DNA from: Pseudomonas frederiksbergensis
Lineage (GTDB): Bacteria; Pseudomonadota; Gammaproteobacteria; Pseudomonadales; Pseudomonadaceae
Direction: 5' to 3'
Length of the DNA stretch: 64,000 nt
Assembly: GCF_900105495.1 (NCBI RefSeq)
Contig: NZ_FNTF01000002.1
Span: 2,393,501-2,457,500, forward strand
Each line of letters starts with the position of its first letter. Position 1 is the stretch's first letter. This document shows, in pieces, positions 7,224-16,361 of the stretch. Under the pieces are notes generated by a model. The model was not told the origin of the DNA and ran no database searches. It was given only the letters and a program-made list of their open reading frames with translations. Made by a program: the position numbers and the translations under genes.

Positions 7224-8519
7224 TCACTCCTGAGCCGCCGTCTCCTTCGCTTGACGCTTCTCGATCACATCCACCAACCGCTTCGCCAGCGCCGGGTAGT
7301 TCTCGTCGAAGTGATGGCCGCCCGGCAATTTCATCGCCTCGCCAACGGCAGTCTTGTCGGTACAGCCGCTCTCGTCGACTTCCTCTTCACCGTAGATGCA
7401 CACCACTTTTTCCGGCGGCAGCTTGGCCATTTCCGGGCCGGTGGCGGCTTCTTTGCCGGCGTTGCCGAGCCAGCCTTCGACTTCGATTTCGAAGCTGCCG
7501 GTGCGGGCGAAAGCCAGCAGGATAATTGCGTCGACCCGTTGCTGCTCCGATGGCTCCAGGCGGTTGTAGATCGCCGGCAGGACGTCGGCGCCGAACGAGT
7601 AACCGGTCAGGATGAAGCGCTTGGTGCCCCATTTCTGCCGGTAGTGCTGCATCAGCTCGGTGAGGTCCAGGGCGCTTTGCTCCGGACTCTTGTGTTGCCA
7701 GTAGTAACGCAGGGTGTCGATGCCGACGACCGGGTAGCCGATCTTCGCCATCTCGCCCGCTACGTCACGGTCAAGGTCGCGCCAGCCGCCGTCACCGGAC
7801 AGGAACAGGGTCACAGTGTCCTTGGCTTGGCCGGCGGGCACTTCGACGACCGGGATCTGCAGGCCGCCAGCGGCTTTATCGCCGCCAACGAGGATCTTGC
7901 GCAGTTCGTTGTTCAGCACTTGCGGCAGGTTGATGTCGTAGTCGCTGATGCTGGTTTCGGCGTTGGCTTGGTCGCGCACGAAGCCGGCGCTGGTGTCGTC
8001 CGGGTTGTCGTTCCAGGCCACCAGCCAATGCCCGTGAGGGGCGCTTTTCGGTAGCAGGTGGGTGCAGCCCGGTTTTTCCAGGGCCAGGTCCACCGAGACG
8101 GCTTGAGCCTTGTCGTCCTTCTGCTCGGACAACCAGCGCCACGCCAGCACGGCGCCAGGGCCGATGCCGCTGACCAGGGTCGCCGGGCCCTTGAGTTCTC
8201 TGAGGGCCGATTGCAGGGCGCGACTTTGCAGCAGGCAGTCTTGGGGCAGGATCACCTGGACAATCTGCGCCGAGCCGGTGCGGCTCAGGGTCATCAACTG
8301 TTTGTCGCTGAGCTTCTGGTCTTCATTGACCGCCACCAGCACCTGGGCGCGCGGCGTGTTGCCGGGGATGACGCGGGTCATCGCGGCGCCATCGGCCGGC
8401 GTAAGCAGTTCGAGGGTCGGTTCTGGTGCCGGGCGTTTCAGGTACCAGTAACCGCCACCGACAATCAGGGCCAGCACTACCAGTGTGGCCAGGACGTACC
8501 GCAAGGAGCGTTGAATCAT
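7224..8519 (-). CDS. AcvB/VirJ family aminoacyl-phosphatidylglycerol hydrolase
   Basis: The 431-residue protein has a short N-terminal membrane anchor or signal (residues 1-27) and a periplasmic alpha/beta-hydrolase domain. The nucleophile elbow is GYSFG, preceded by LFLSGDGGWRDLD, and a C-terminal GGHHFDENY supplies the likely histidine. From established work, the P. aeruginosa homologue encoded next to mprF hydrolyses alanyl-phosphatidylglycerol in the periplasm, so this enzyme probably limits or recycles the lipid made by MprF. Its ATG overlaps the mprF stop by one base (TGATG), indicating one operon. It may equally act on lysyl-PG. Confidence 0.9.
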   Translation of the reverse strand: MIQRSLRYVLATLVVLALIVGGGYWYLKRPAPEPTLELLTPADGAAMTRVIPGNTPRAQVLVAVNEDQKLSDKQLMTLSRTGSAQIVQVILPQDCLLQSRALQSALRELKGPATLVSGIGPGAVLAWRWLSEQKDDKAQAVSVDLALEKPGCTHLLPKSAPHGHWLVAWNDNPDDTSAGFVRDQANAETSISDYDINLPQVLNNELRKILVGGDKAAGGLQIPVVEVPAGQAKDTVTLFLSGDGGWRDLDRDVAGEMAKIGYPVVGIDTLRYYWQHKSPEQSALDLTELMQHYRQKWGTKRFILTGYSFGADVLPAIYNRLEPSEQQRVDAIILLAFARTGSFEIEVEGWLGNAGKEAATGPEMAKLPPEKVVCIYGEEEVDESGCTDKTAVGEAMKLPGGHHFDENYPALAKRLVDVIEKRQAKETAAQE

Positions 8520-11161
8520 CAGCGTTTCACCAATCCAGTCAAGCCGCCTGCAATCAGGGCGGCAGTGTCGGCCAAGGCAACCAGCGGATCGAGTCCGGCG
8601 GGCACGGCCATATAACGGGGTTCCCAGTCAGGCTGGAATTTGTCTTTGAAACGGCGCAAGCCTTGGAAGTTGTAGAGCTGCTCACCACGGCGGAAAACCA
8701 TCGAGCCCAGACGCTGGGTCAGTGGGGCACCACGACGGGGTTGCAACCCCGACAACGGCACCATGCCCAGGCTGAAGCGCGCGTATCCATGATTTTTATA
8801 ATGTTGAATCAGGCCGACCATCATGAACTCCATGGTCAGCTTGGGCGCGTCCGGATGCGCGCGCATCAGGTCAAGGCTGGCCAGGTCATGACCATAAGTC
8901 TCGAGCAGGTTGGCGAATGCCACCGGACGTCCTTCGAAACGAATCACCGCGATGCGGAAATGCTTGAGGTAGTCATCGCTGAAACGGCCGAGGGAAAAGC
9001 CTTTCTCGCGCACGTTCTTGCCGGTCAGCCAGGCATCGGAAATCACCTTGAGTTCTTCCATCGGCGCTTGCCCCGGTTCAAAGATCTCCAGCGACAGGCC
9101 ATCGCGAGTGCCGCGGTTCCAGGTGTAGCGCAGGTCTTTCATCTCTTTGCCTTTGGCCTCGAGATCAAAGCGATGCAGATCGACCCGGGCTTCTTCGCCG
9201 AGCTTGATCGCGGTCAGGCCGATGTCCATGTAATACGGCAGGTTCTCGGCGCGCACTTGATAGAACACAGGGCGGGCGTGGTGGAGGTCGCAAAGGTCGC
9301 GGAACTGCCAGATCATTTCCGCCCGTTGCTGGGTCGGGCCGATCGGGTCATACAAGGCCACCAGGCTGCGACCACGGCGGGCGTACATCAGGAACGCTTC
9401 ATCGTTGGGGTGAAACAGCAGCGCCTTGTCACCGGTCAGGGCGAGGCCGCCATCCGGTTGTGCGGAAGCCATCAGGATCTTTACCGCGCGGTCCAGCTCA
9501 TCGGCTGTTGGCAGATGGATCACCGGGCGCGCGGTGCGCAGCAGCCAGGTCAGGGACACCACCACCAGCAACACCGCGGCGCCAAGCAGCGAACGCAAGC
9601 CACGCGGGGCATCGGCGTCGAGGGTGAACTGCCACCAGAGCTGATGGCTGTACGGGACGTCCTGATAGGCGAACAGCAACAGCCAGATCGATGCACCGAG
9701 TACGCATAGGCTCGCCACCAGGTACAGCGGCGAAAACGGCACCTCGGTCAGACGGCTGGGGCGATAGAACGAGCTGCGGAAAACGCCTAGCAAACTCGCC
9801 GTCAGCGTCAGCAAGCAGGCTTCTTCCCAATCGAAGCCTTTGAGCAACGAGAGCAGGGCGCCGACCAGCAACAAGATGGTGGTCAGCATCCAGGCGGCCG
9901 ACAGTCGGCGGCGCAGCCCTTGAGCCAGCAGCAAGCAAAGCACGCCGATCAGGCTGGCACCGAAGTGCGAGGCGTCGACCAGTCGATGCGGGATCAGAAA
10001 ACCGATGTGTTCCAGGCGTGTATCGATTTCCGGGGTAACGCCGGAGAACAGCAGCACCACGCCGGACAGAAAGACCAGCACCGCCAGAATCGGCGCGGCC
10101 AGGCCGGACGCCACCCTTAAGGATTGACGCGATTGAAACAGACGCTGCCCTTCGTTGATCAGCAGCAATACGCAGGCCACCAATAACGGCAGCACCACGT
10201 AGATCAGGCGATAGAGCAGAAGCGCGGCAGCGAGTGGCGCGGCGCCGAGTGTGTTGGAGAAGGCGGCCAGCAGGATTGCTTCGAACACCCCGACCCCGCC
10301 GGGAACGTGGCTTAGCACGCCCGCAGCCAAGGCCAGCAGGTACACCAGCACGAATGCGCCGAAGGGCGGCGCTTCTGGCAGCAACAGATAGAGCACGGTG
10401 GCCGCAGCGGCCACGTCCAGCGCCGTGATGATCAGTTGCAGGAATGTCAGGCGTCGGCCCGGCAGGCGCACAGTGCGGCGTCCTACCTTGACCAGCAAAT
10501 TGTCCGGGTAAGGCTGTTCTGGCAGGCGGCGACGGTAGATGCCGATGGCCAGTACGCTGAAGAGCAGCAAAACGGCTACGGCGATGGCACCCAGCAACGT
10601 CTCGGACAGACCCAGGGCGGCAGAAGCGCCAGGCAGATTGCTGAGGGTGGCGAGGGCGGCCAGTGGGGGCAGGGCGCAGCCGAGCGAAAGGCTGGCGAAC
10701 AGCGTCATGCGAGCGACTTCAGAAGCGCCGAGGCCGTGACGTGCATATAAACGATAGCGAACCGAACCCCCGGAGAGCATCGAAAGGCCGATGGCATTGC
10801 CGATGGCAAAAGCGGTGAACCCGCCCAGGGCCAGGATTCGCGGCGCCAGTGTCACGCCTGCATAGCGGCTGGCCGACCATTCATAGCCCAGCAGAATGAT
10901 GAAACCGACCACCGTCGCGCCCAGCGCGCCCAATAATGCCGGTTTCGGAACATCGAGAATCGAATCGTGCAGAGCGTACAGATCGAGTTCGCTCAGCAGG
11001 TGGCGACAGGCAATCAGCGCGATAGCGAACAACAGCAAAGTGACTGCCAGGCCGATGGGCTGGCGGTATTTGCTGATTCGATCAAGCAAGCGCAGACGCT
11101 CGGCCTTGATCGGTTGTGTCGCTGTGACGGTGTCTTGTGAATCAGACGAGTTGGCGCGCAT
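8519..11161 (-). CDS. mprF: Bifunctional aminoacyl-phosphatidylglycerol synthase/flippase MprF
   Basis: MprF transfers an amino acid from aminoacyl-tRNA to phosphatidylglycerol and flips the product to the outer leaflet, lowering negative surface charge and sensitivity to cationic peptides. The 880-residue protein has about a dozen membrane segments in residues 1-540 (flippase part) and a soluble C-terminal GNAT-like synthase domain (about 560-850) with LKFMMVGLIQHYKN-type and FSLGMVPLSGL segments. I chose the ATG at 11161, with GAGG 6 nt upstream; a TTG one codon earlier is less likely. In P. aeruginosa the product is alanyl-PG. It forms an operon with the hydrolase gene downstream. Confidence 0.93.
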   Translation of the reverse strand: MRANSSDSQDTVTATQPIKAERLRLLDRISKYRQPIGLAVTLLLFAIALIACRHLLSELDLYALHDSILDVPKPALLGALGATVVGFIILLGYEWSASRYAGVTLAPRILALGGFTAFAIGNAIGLSMLSGGSVRYRLYARHGLGASEVARMTLFASLSLGCALPPLAALATLSNLPGASAALGLSETLLGAIAVAVLLLFSVLAIGIYRRRLPEQPYPDNLLVKVGRRTVRLPGRRLTFLQLIITALDVAAAATVLYLLLPEAPPFGAFVLVYLLALAAGVLSHVPGGVGVFEAILLAAFSNTLGAAPLAAALLLYRLIYVVLPLLVACVLLLINEGQRLFQSRQSLRVASGLAAPILAVLVFLSGVVLLFSGVTPEIDTRLEHIGFLIPHRLVDASHFGASLIGVLCLLLAQGLRRRLSAAWMLTTILLLVGALLSLLKGFDWEEACLLTLTASLLGVFRSSFYRPSRLTEVPFSPLYLVASLCVLGASIWLLLFAYQDVPYSHQLWWQFTLDADAPRGLRSLLGAAVLLVVVSLTWLLRTARPVIHLPTADELDRAVKILMASAQPDGGLALTGDKALLFHPNDEAFLMYARRGRSLVALYDPIGPTQQRAEMIWQFRDLCDLHHARPVFYQVRAENLPYYMDIGLTAIKLGEEARVDLHRFDLEAKGKEMKDLRYTWNRGTRDGLSLEIFEPGQAPMEELKVISDAWLTGKNVREKGFSLGRFSDDYLKHFRIAVIRFEGRPVAFANLLETYGHDLASLDLMRAHPDAPKLTMEFMMVGLIQHYKNHGYARFSLGMVPLSGLQPRRGAPLTQRLGSMVFRRGEQLYNFQGLRRFKDKFQPDWEPRYMAVPAGLDPLVALADTAALIAGGLTGLVKR

Positions 11162-11379
11162 CAATCACCTCTTGGATTGTGCGCGACAGGATGGGGGTAT
11201 CCAGCCAAGTTACCAATCCCTGTAGAAAAAAATAATCACAAATATTAACGCCTCTCACCGACCATCGACGAGGGTGCGTCATCAGTCGTAGAGGGTTCTG
11301 TCTGCCGCGCTGGGGGATCCCGAACGGCTCGCTTCACAGTGGCAGATCATTGTTGCGAAAGGACTTTTTCAACAGATAC
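11162..11379. other. Intergenic region between mprF and the tRNA cluster
   Basis: About 220 bp holding the mprF promoter region (not resolved) and sequence with no coding potential that I can support. Confidence 0.5.
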
Positions 11380-11411
11380 AAAAAAGGCCACTCTTTCGAG
11401 TAGCCTTTTTT
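11380..11411 (-). terminator. Terminator of initiator tRNA gene, copy 1
   Basis: On the minus strand AAGGCTACTC-GAAA-GAGTGGCCTT, followed by a T run, lies directly after the CCA end of the tRNA. The same hairpin follows all three copies. Confidence 0.85.
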
Positions 11412-11417
11412 GATGTT

Positions 11418-11494
<77 letters not shown>

Positions 11495-11507
11495 TCTGTG
11501 TGGCGGC

Positions 11508-11535
11508 ATTCTACAGGCGAACGCCTGAGTGTCAA
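11508..11535 (-). promoter_or_regulatory. Promoter of tRNA-fMet copy 1
   Basis: Minus-strand TTGACA (complement of 11530-11535), a 16-bp spacer and TAGAAT (complement of 11508-11513): near-consensus sigma-70, about 14 bp upstream of the tRNA. Confidence 0.85.
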
Positions 11536-11652
11536 CCGTTAATCCTGAATCGGGTCAAATAAGCGTAACTGAGCGGCGAACGGTGGTGATGGAGAGTTAA
11601 GTTTCGGAATCAGAACGATTTCTCAATTCTTGTTTACAAAAGAGGCGCGCAC

Positions 11653-11684
11653 AAAAAAGGCCACTCTTTCGAGTAGCCTTTTTT
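11653..11684 (-). terminator. Terminator of initiator tRNA gene, copy 2
   Basis: Same GAAA-loop hairpin and T run as for copy 1. Confidence 0.85.
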
Positions 11685-11690
11685 GATGTT

Positions 11691-11767
<77 letters not shown>

Positions 11768-11780
11768 TCTGTGTGGCGGC

Positions 11781-11808
11781 ATTCTACAGGCGAATGCCGG
11801 CGTGTCTA
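11781..11808 (-). promoter_or_regulatory. Promoter of tRNA-fMet copy 2
   Basis: TAGACA (complement of 11803-11808), a 16-bp spacer, TAGAAT (complement of 11781-11786). The -35 differs by one base from the other two copies. Confidence 0.8.
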
Positions 11809-11955
11809 TCTTTAATCCTGAATCGGCTCAAATAAGCGTAAATGAGCGGCGAACGGTCGTGGGGGAGCGTTAAGTTGCGGAATCAGAACGATTTCTCAAA
11901 CCTGCAGCGTCAGCCGTTATGCTCTTTCTATCTTGGTTTCAAAAGAGACGCGCAC

Positions 11956-11985
11956 AAAAAAGGCCACTCTTTCGAGTAGCCTTTT
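11956..11985 (-). terminator. Terminator of initiator tRNA gene, copy 3
   Basis: Same hairpin as for copies 1 and 2, with one base change (T to C on the plus strand) in the flanking run at 11986. Confidence 0.8.
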
Positions 11986-11993
11986 CTGATGTT

Positions 11994-12070
<77 letters not shown>

Positions 12071-12083
12071 TCTGTGTGGCGGC

Positions 12084-12111
12084 ATTCTACAGAGGATCGG
12101 CAGGCTGTCAA
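12084..12111 (-). promoter_or_regulatory. Promoter of tRNA-fMet copy 3
   Basis: TTGACA (complement of 12106-12111), a 16-bp spacer, TAGAAT (complement of 12084-12089). The spacer sequence differs from copies 1 and 2, while both hexamers are kept. Confidence 0.85.
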
Positions 12112-12284
12112 CCTTCAGTCTAGAGAAAACCTCTTCCTGTTCAATCGCTTAGCTTGAAAACAGGACGGGGTAATTGGCTGTAAGGTCGGTATGGCAAGGC
12201 TTTCAGCTCTATCGGTTGAAGCTTGGCGATTGAGAAAATAAATTCATCGACGCTTTTCCTACAGCTGGAAAAGAACATTCAGAC

Positions 12285-12304
12285 TACTGGTGCTATATAC
12301 AGGT
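12285..12304 (+). promoter_or_regulatory. LexA (SOS) box upstream of dinB
   Basis: TACTGGTGCTATATACAGGT matches the CTG-N10-CAG core of gamma-proteobacterial LexA boxes and its AT-rich centre, 67 bp before the dinB start. dinB is a classic SOS gene. The rest of 12112-12370 shows no gene. Confidence 0.8.
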
Positions 12305-12370
12305 ACCGGTGAGATACTGCCGATCTGACTCGCCAATACTCTGTTTCTTCACCATGAACACTGCTTTTAT

Positions 12371-13432
12371 ATGACGCAGCGAAAAATCATCCACGTCGAT
12401 TGTGACTGCTTCTACGCCGCCATCGAGATGCGGGACGACCCGCGCCTGGCCGGAAAGCCTCTGGCGGTGGGCGGTTCTGCGGATCGACGTGGCGTGATCG
12501 CCACTTGCAATTATGAGGCGCGGGCTTATGGGGTGCGCTCGGCCATGTCGTCCGGGCATGCCTTGAAGCTGTGCCCGGACCTGACCATCGTCAAGCCACG
12601 CATGGACGCCTATAGAGAAGCCTCTAAGGAAATTCACACGATCTTTCGCGATTACACCGACTTGATCGAGCCGCTTTCCCTGGATGAGGCTTACCTCGAC
12701 GTGTCTGACAGTGCGCATTTCGGTGGTAGCGCCACACGGATCGCCCAGGACATTCGTCGTCGCGTCTCTAATCAATTGCACATCACCGTTTCGGCGGGTG
12801 TTGCGCCGAACAAGTTTCTGGCCAAGATCGCCAGCGACTGGAAGAAGCCCAACGGCTTGTTCGTCATTACGCCGGATCAGGTCGAGGATTTTGTCAGTGG
12901 TTTGCCGGTGAGCAAGCTGCACGGCGTTGGCAAAGTGACCGCAGACAAATTAGGCCGGCTTGGTATCGTCGACTGCTCCCATCTGCGTGAATGGGACAAG
13001 TTGGCGCTAGTGCGCGAATTCGGCAGCTTCGGTGAGCGACTCTGGAGCCTGGCCCGTGGGATCGATGACCGGTTGGTGCACAACGACAGTCGTCGGCAGT
13101 CAATCAGTGTCGAAAACACCTACGACGTGGATTTGCCGGATCTGGTGAGCTGCCTCGATAAATTACCCGAGTTACTGGAAACCCTGGCCGGCCGCATGGC
13201 GCGAATCGACAGCAGCTATCGGCCGGGCAAGCCGTTCGTCAAAGTGAAATTCCATGACTTCACCCAGACCACTCTGGAGCAGGCCGGGGCAGGGCGGGAT
13301 TTGGGCAGCTATCAGTTGTTGCTGACCCAGGCGTTCAATCGCGGCGGGAAACCGGTGCGGTTGCTGGGGATTGGGGTGCGGCTGGAGGATTTGCGGGGCG
13401 GTTTTGAGCAGATGGAGTTGTTTGAACGGTAG
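12371..13432 (+). CDS. dinB: DNA polymerase IV
   Basis: Error-prone Y-family polymerase for translesion synthesis. The 353-residue protein has catalytic carboxylates in HVDCDCFYAAIE (residues 8-19) and LSLDEAYLDV (about 102-111), the fingers motif YEARAYGVRSAMSS, HhH motifs at LHGVGKVTADKLGRLG, and a little-finger domain. The C-terminus EQMELFER contains a QxxLF-type beta-clamp-binding peptide. The length is normal (about 350). The ribosome-binding site is weak. SOS control is expected from the upstream LexA box. Confidence 0.96.
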   Translation: MTQRKIIHVDCDCFYAAIEMRDDPRLAGKPLAVGGSADRRGVIATCNYEARAYGVRSAMSSGHALKLCPDLTIVKPRMDAYREASKEIHTIFRDYTDLIEPLSLDEAYLDVSDSAHFGGSATRIAQDIRRRVSNQLHITVSAGVAPNKFLAKIASDWKKPNGLFVITPDQVEDFVSGLPVSKLHGVGKVTADKLGRLGIVDCSHLREWDKLALVREFGSFGERLWSLARGIDDRLVHNDSRRQSISVENTYDVDLPDLVSCLDKLPELLETLAGRMARIDSSYRPGKPFVKVKFHDFTQTTLEQAGAGRDLGSYQLLLTQAFNRGGKPVRLLGIGVRLEDLRGGFEQMELFER

Positions 13433-13456
13433 GTTTTGCAATGAATATGAGGGCCT

Positions 13457-13522
13457 CATCGCGAGCAGGTTCGCTCCCACAGGGACGATGCAGTACCTGT
13501 GGGAGCGAGCCTGCTCGCGATG
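13457..13522. repeat. REP pair (REPIN), family A
   Basis: CATCGCGAGCAGGTTCGCTC and its inverted partner GAGCGAGCCTGCTCGCGATG face each other around a short spacer. This is the common fluorescent-Pseudomonas REP type. It sits between the convergent dinB and lipoprotein genes. Confidence 0.9.
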
Positions 13523-13532
13523 CTTTTAGATC

Positions 13533-14486
13533 TTAATTCGGTCCCGGATCCGCTACCAGTCGCCCGGCATCCTTGGTCAACGACTTGAGGAATTCGGTCT
13601 GCAATTCAGGATCGTTGCGCGTCAGTTCGATCAGGCTTTGTTCCAGTTCGGTGGCTTCTTCTTCCAGCCCCAGTTCCGACAAACGTTTGACCCTGTGTAC
13701 CCACTGGCTCACTTCGTCATCTTCGAGGTCGTCGTAAATCAGCCCGTGAGCTTCGAGCAACTTGCCGCGCAAGGAGCTACTGACCGCCAGGGCCGAATTG
13801 GTGTGCACGTCGTCCTGTGCATCCTGGACACTGATCAGCAACCGGCTCAGATGATTGATGTCGTGTTCGGCGAACGGGCTGTCCAGCAGGTTCACGCGCA
13901 ATACACCGTTTTTGTCGGTGCTCATCTCGAACGTTTCCTTGCCCGCCTTGACCTCCACCGGACGCTCGCTCCATGGCAGGCTCGAGTATTCGGTGCGCTT
14001 GTCGAGCTGGACCTCGTCGATTCCCGCCAGGTTCTGTTGCGCGCGACCATGAGACTGTACGTTCATGAACGGGTTGAGCCCGGCGAAACCGTAGCTCAAC
14101 CAGTCTTTCGTCACGCTGTCCGGCAGGCTGCCGAGGGCGAACACGTTGACCACGTTCGCGCCGACACCGGCCACCACGGCCACCGCACCCAGCGGGATCT
14201 CGTAAGCCTCCCGCCAGGGTTGGTACGGCGTGTAGCGGTCGTAGTGGCGTGTGACTTCGAATTCGGTGACTTCGAAAGTCTTCTGCTCGTGGATCTTCAC
14301 CCGACGTTGCGGCAACTCAAGCACCTTTGGCTCGCCGACATCAATCTGCAGGCTGTGATCGAGCAATTTACGCTCGACACGTTCCTCGTGCTCGCTGCGT
14401 TGTGACATTTGATTGGCACAGCCGCTGACCAGCAGGGCGCCGCACAGGGCGGCACCACCGAGGCCTAAGGTGTTTCGCTTGAACAT
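13533..14486 (-). CDS. Predicted lipoprotein of unknown function
   Basis: The 317-residue protein has a type II signal peptide with lipobox VSGC (Cys at about 23). I do not recognise the family. Visible features are a charged N-terminal region (residues 30-85), one hydrophobic stretch IPLGAVAVVAGVGANVVNVF (about 97-116), and an acidic alpha-helical C-terminal third rich in Glu/Leu (RLSELGLEEEATELEQSLIE). The hydrophobic stretch could be a membrane segment, which would be unusual in an outer-membrane lipoprotein. Gene order dinB-this-proS places it among core genes. Confidence 0.75.
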   Translation of the reverse strand: MFKRNTLGLGGAALCGALLVSGCANQMSQRSEHEERVERKLLDHSLQIDVGEPKVLELPQRRVKIHEQKTFEVTEFEVTRHYDRYTPYQPWREAYEIPLGAVAVVAGVGANVVNVFALGSLPDSVTKDWLSYGFAGLNPFMNVQSHGRAQQNLAGIDEVQLDKRTEYSSLPWSERPVEVKAGKETFEMSTDKNGVLRVNLLDSPFAEHDINHLSRLLISVQDAQDDVHTNSALAVSSSLRGKLLEAHGLIYDDLEDDEVSQWVHRVKRLSELGLEEEATELEQSLIELTRNDPELQTEFLKSLTKDAGRLVADPGPN

Positions 14487-14503
14487 GACTTCTCTATCTG
14501 GTG

Positions 14504-16219
14504 TCAGCGGCGGATGCGGGACTGAAGGAAGGACAGCACGTCTGCCACCGGCAGCGCTTGCGCTTCGGGCTCGGTGCGGCTCTTGTATTCAAGATTGCCT
14601 TCGGCGAGGCCGCGGTCACTGACCACGATCCGGTGAGGAATGCCGATCAGCTCCATGTCCGCGAACTTGATGCCCGGGCTGGTTTTCTTGTCGCGATCGT
14701 CCAGCAGTACTTCGAAGCCGGCGGCAGTCAATTGTGCATACAGCTTGTCGGTGGCTTCGCGAACCTGTTCGGTTTCATAGCGCAGCGGTACCAGCGCGAC
14801 CTGGAACGGGGCCAGCGTGTCACTCCAGATGATCCCGTTGGCGTCGTTGTTCTGCTCGATGGCCGCAGCCACCACGCGGGAAACGCCGATGCCGTAGCAA
14901 CCCATTTCCAGGGTGACCGGCTTGCCATTTTCGCCCAGCACTTCGCACTTCATCGCTTTGCTGTACTTGTTGCCCAGCTGGAAGATGTGCCCGACTTCGA
15001 TGCCGCGTTTGATTTCCAGGGTGCCCTTGCCATCCGGGCTTGGGTCGCCAGCGACCACGTTGCGCAGGTCGGCAACGGTCGGAACTGGCAGATCACGCTC
15101 CCAGTTCACGCCGAAGTAGTGCTTGTCATCAATGTTGGCACCGATGCCGAAGTCGCTCATCAGCTCGACGGAGCGGTCGATGATGATTGGCAGCGGCAGG
15201 TTCAACGGACCGAGGGAACCGGCGCCGGCGCCAATGGCGTCACGCAGTTCGGCTTCGGAGGCCATGACCAGTGGGCTGGCAACGCCAGGCTGGTTGCCGG
15301 CCTTGATTTCGTTCAGTTCGTGGTCGCCACGGATGATCAGGGCAATCAGCTTGCCTTTCTCTTCAGCGTGAACCACCAGGGTCTTGATGGTCTTTTCAAT
15401 CGGCAGGTTGAAGCCTTCGACCAGTTGCGCGATGGTCTTGCAGTTCGGCGTGTCGACCAGGCGCAGCTCTTCGGCAGGCGCGGCGCGGGAAGTCTCGCGT
15501 GGCACGGCTTCGGCTTTCTCGATGTTCGCCGCGTAGTCGGAACCGTTGCTGAAGACGATATCGTCTTCGCCGGATTCGGCCAGCACGTGGAATTCGTGGG
15601 AGCCGGCGCCGCCGATCGAGCCGTTGTCAGCTTCAACCGGGCGGAATTTCAGGCCCAGGCGGGTGAACACGTTGCAATACGCCTGGTGCATGCGGTCGTA
15701 GGTGATCTGCAGCGATGGCTGGTCAGCGTGGAAGGAGTAGGCGTCCTTCATGATGAATTCGCGGCCGCGCATCAAACCGAAGCGTGGGCGGATTTCGTCA
15801 CGGAATTTGGTCTGGATCTGGTACAGGTTGATCGGCAGCTGTTTGTAGCTGCTCAACTCGTTGCGCATCAGGTCAGTGATGACTTCTTCGTGAGTCGGGC
15901 CGGCGCAGAAATCGCGACCATGGCGATCCTTGAAGCGCAACAATTCAGGGCCGTACTCTTCCCAGCGACCGGATTCTTGCCACAGCTCAGCCGGTTGGGT
16001 GCTCGGCATCAACACTTCGAGAGAGCCCGCGGCGTTCATTTCTTCACGAACGATGGCTTCGACCTTGCGCATTACTCGCAAGCCCATCGGCAGCCAGGTG
16101 TACAGGCCCGAGGCGAGTTTGCGGATCATGCCGGCGCGCAGCATCAGCTGATGGCTGATCACGACCGCATCGGAAGGCGTTTCTTTCTGTGTGGCGAGCA
16201 AAAATTGACTGGTGCGCAT
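14504..16219 (-). CDS. proS: Prolyl-tRNA synthetase
   Basis: Class II aminoacyl-tRNA synthetase charging tRNA-Pro. At 571 residues it is the bacterial long type with an editing (INS) domain between motifs 2 and 3. The N-terminus [20 protein letters not shown] and the motif regions [29 protein letters not shown] and [17 protein letters not shown] are clear. The C-terminal anticodon-binding domain follows (about 470-571). It is the last gene before the lipoprotein on the same strand, 17 bp apart, so the two may be co-transcribed. Confidence 0.97.
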   Translation of the reverse strand: MRTSQFLLATQKETPSDAVVISHQLMLRAGMIRKLASGLYTWLPMGLRVMRKVEAIVREEMNAAGSLEVLMPSTQPAELWQESGRWEEYGPELLRFKDRHGRDFCAGPTHEEVITDLMRNELSSYKQLPINLYQIQTKFRDEIRPRFGLMRGREFIMKDAYSFHADQPSLQITYDRMHQAYCNVFTRLGLKFRPVEADNGSIGGAGSHEFHVLAESGEDDIVFSNGSDYAANIEKAEAVPRETSRAAPAEELRLVDTPNCKTIAQLVEGFNLPIEKTIKTLVVHAEEKGKLIALIIRGDHELNEIKAGNQPGVASPLVMASEAELRDAIGAGAGSLGPLNLPLPIIIDRSVELMSDFGIGANIDDKHYFGVNWERDLPVPTVADLRNVVAGDPSPDGKGTLEIKRGIEVGHIFQLGNKYSKAMKCEVLGENGKPVTLEMGCYGIGVSRVVAAAIEQNNDANGIIWSDTLAPFQVALVPLRYETEQVREATDKLYAQLTAAGFEVLLDDRDKKTSPGIKFADMELIGIPHRIVVSDRGLAEGNLEYKSRTEPEAQALPVADVLSFLQSRIRR

Positions 16220-16361
16220 GGTTGGCCGTTGTCGGTTGCTGATGACGAGAAATGACGGGCATTGTACGGGCGAGATCCGCTGGCGTACAGGCGTGCGGTC
16301 GGCTGTGTGGCAGGAGGGCGAGAATCACTCAGCCCTCGGTGATGCTTCCTACGTATAGAGC

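Noticed and set aside
14501..16255. Open frame of 584 codons antisense to proS
   Set aside because: Same frame-shadow effect; the proS frame carries all synthetase motifs.
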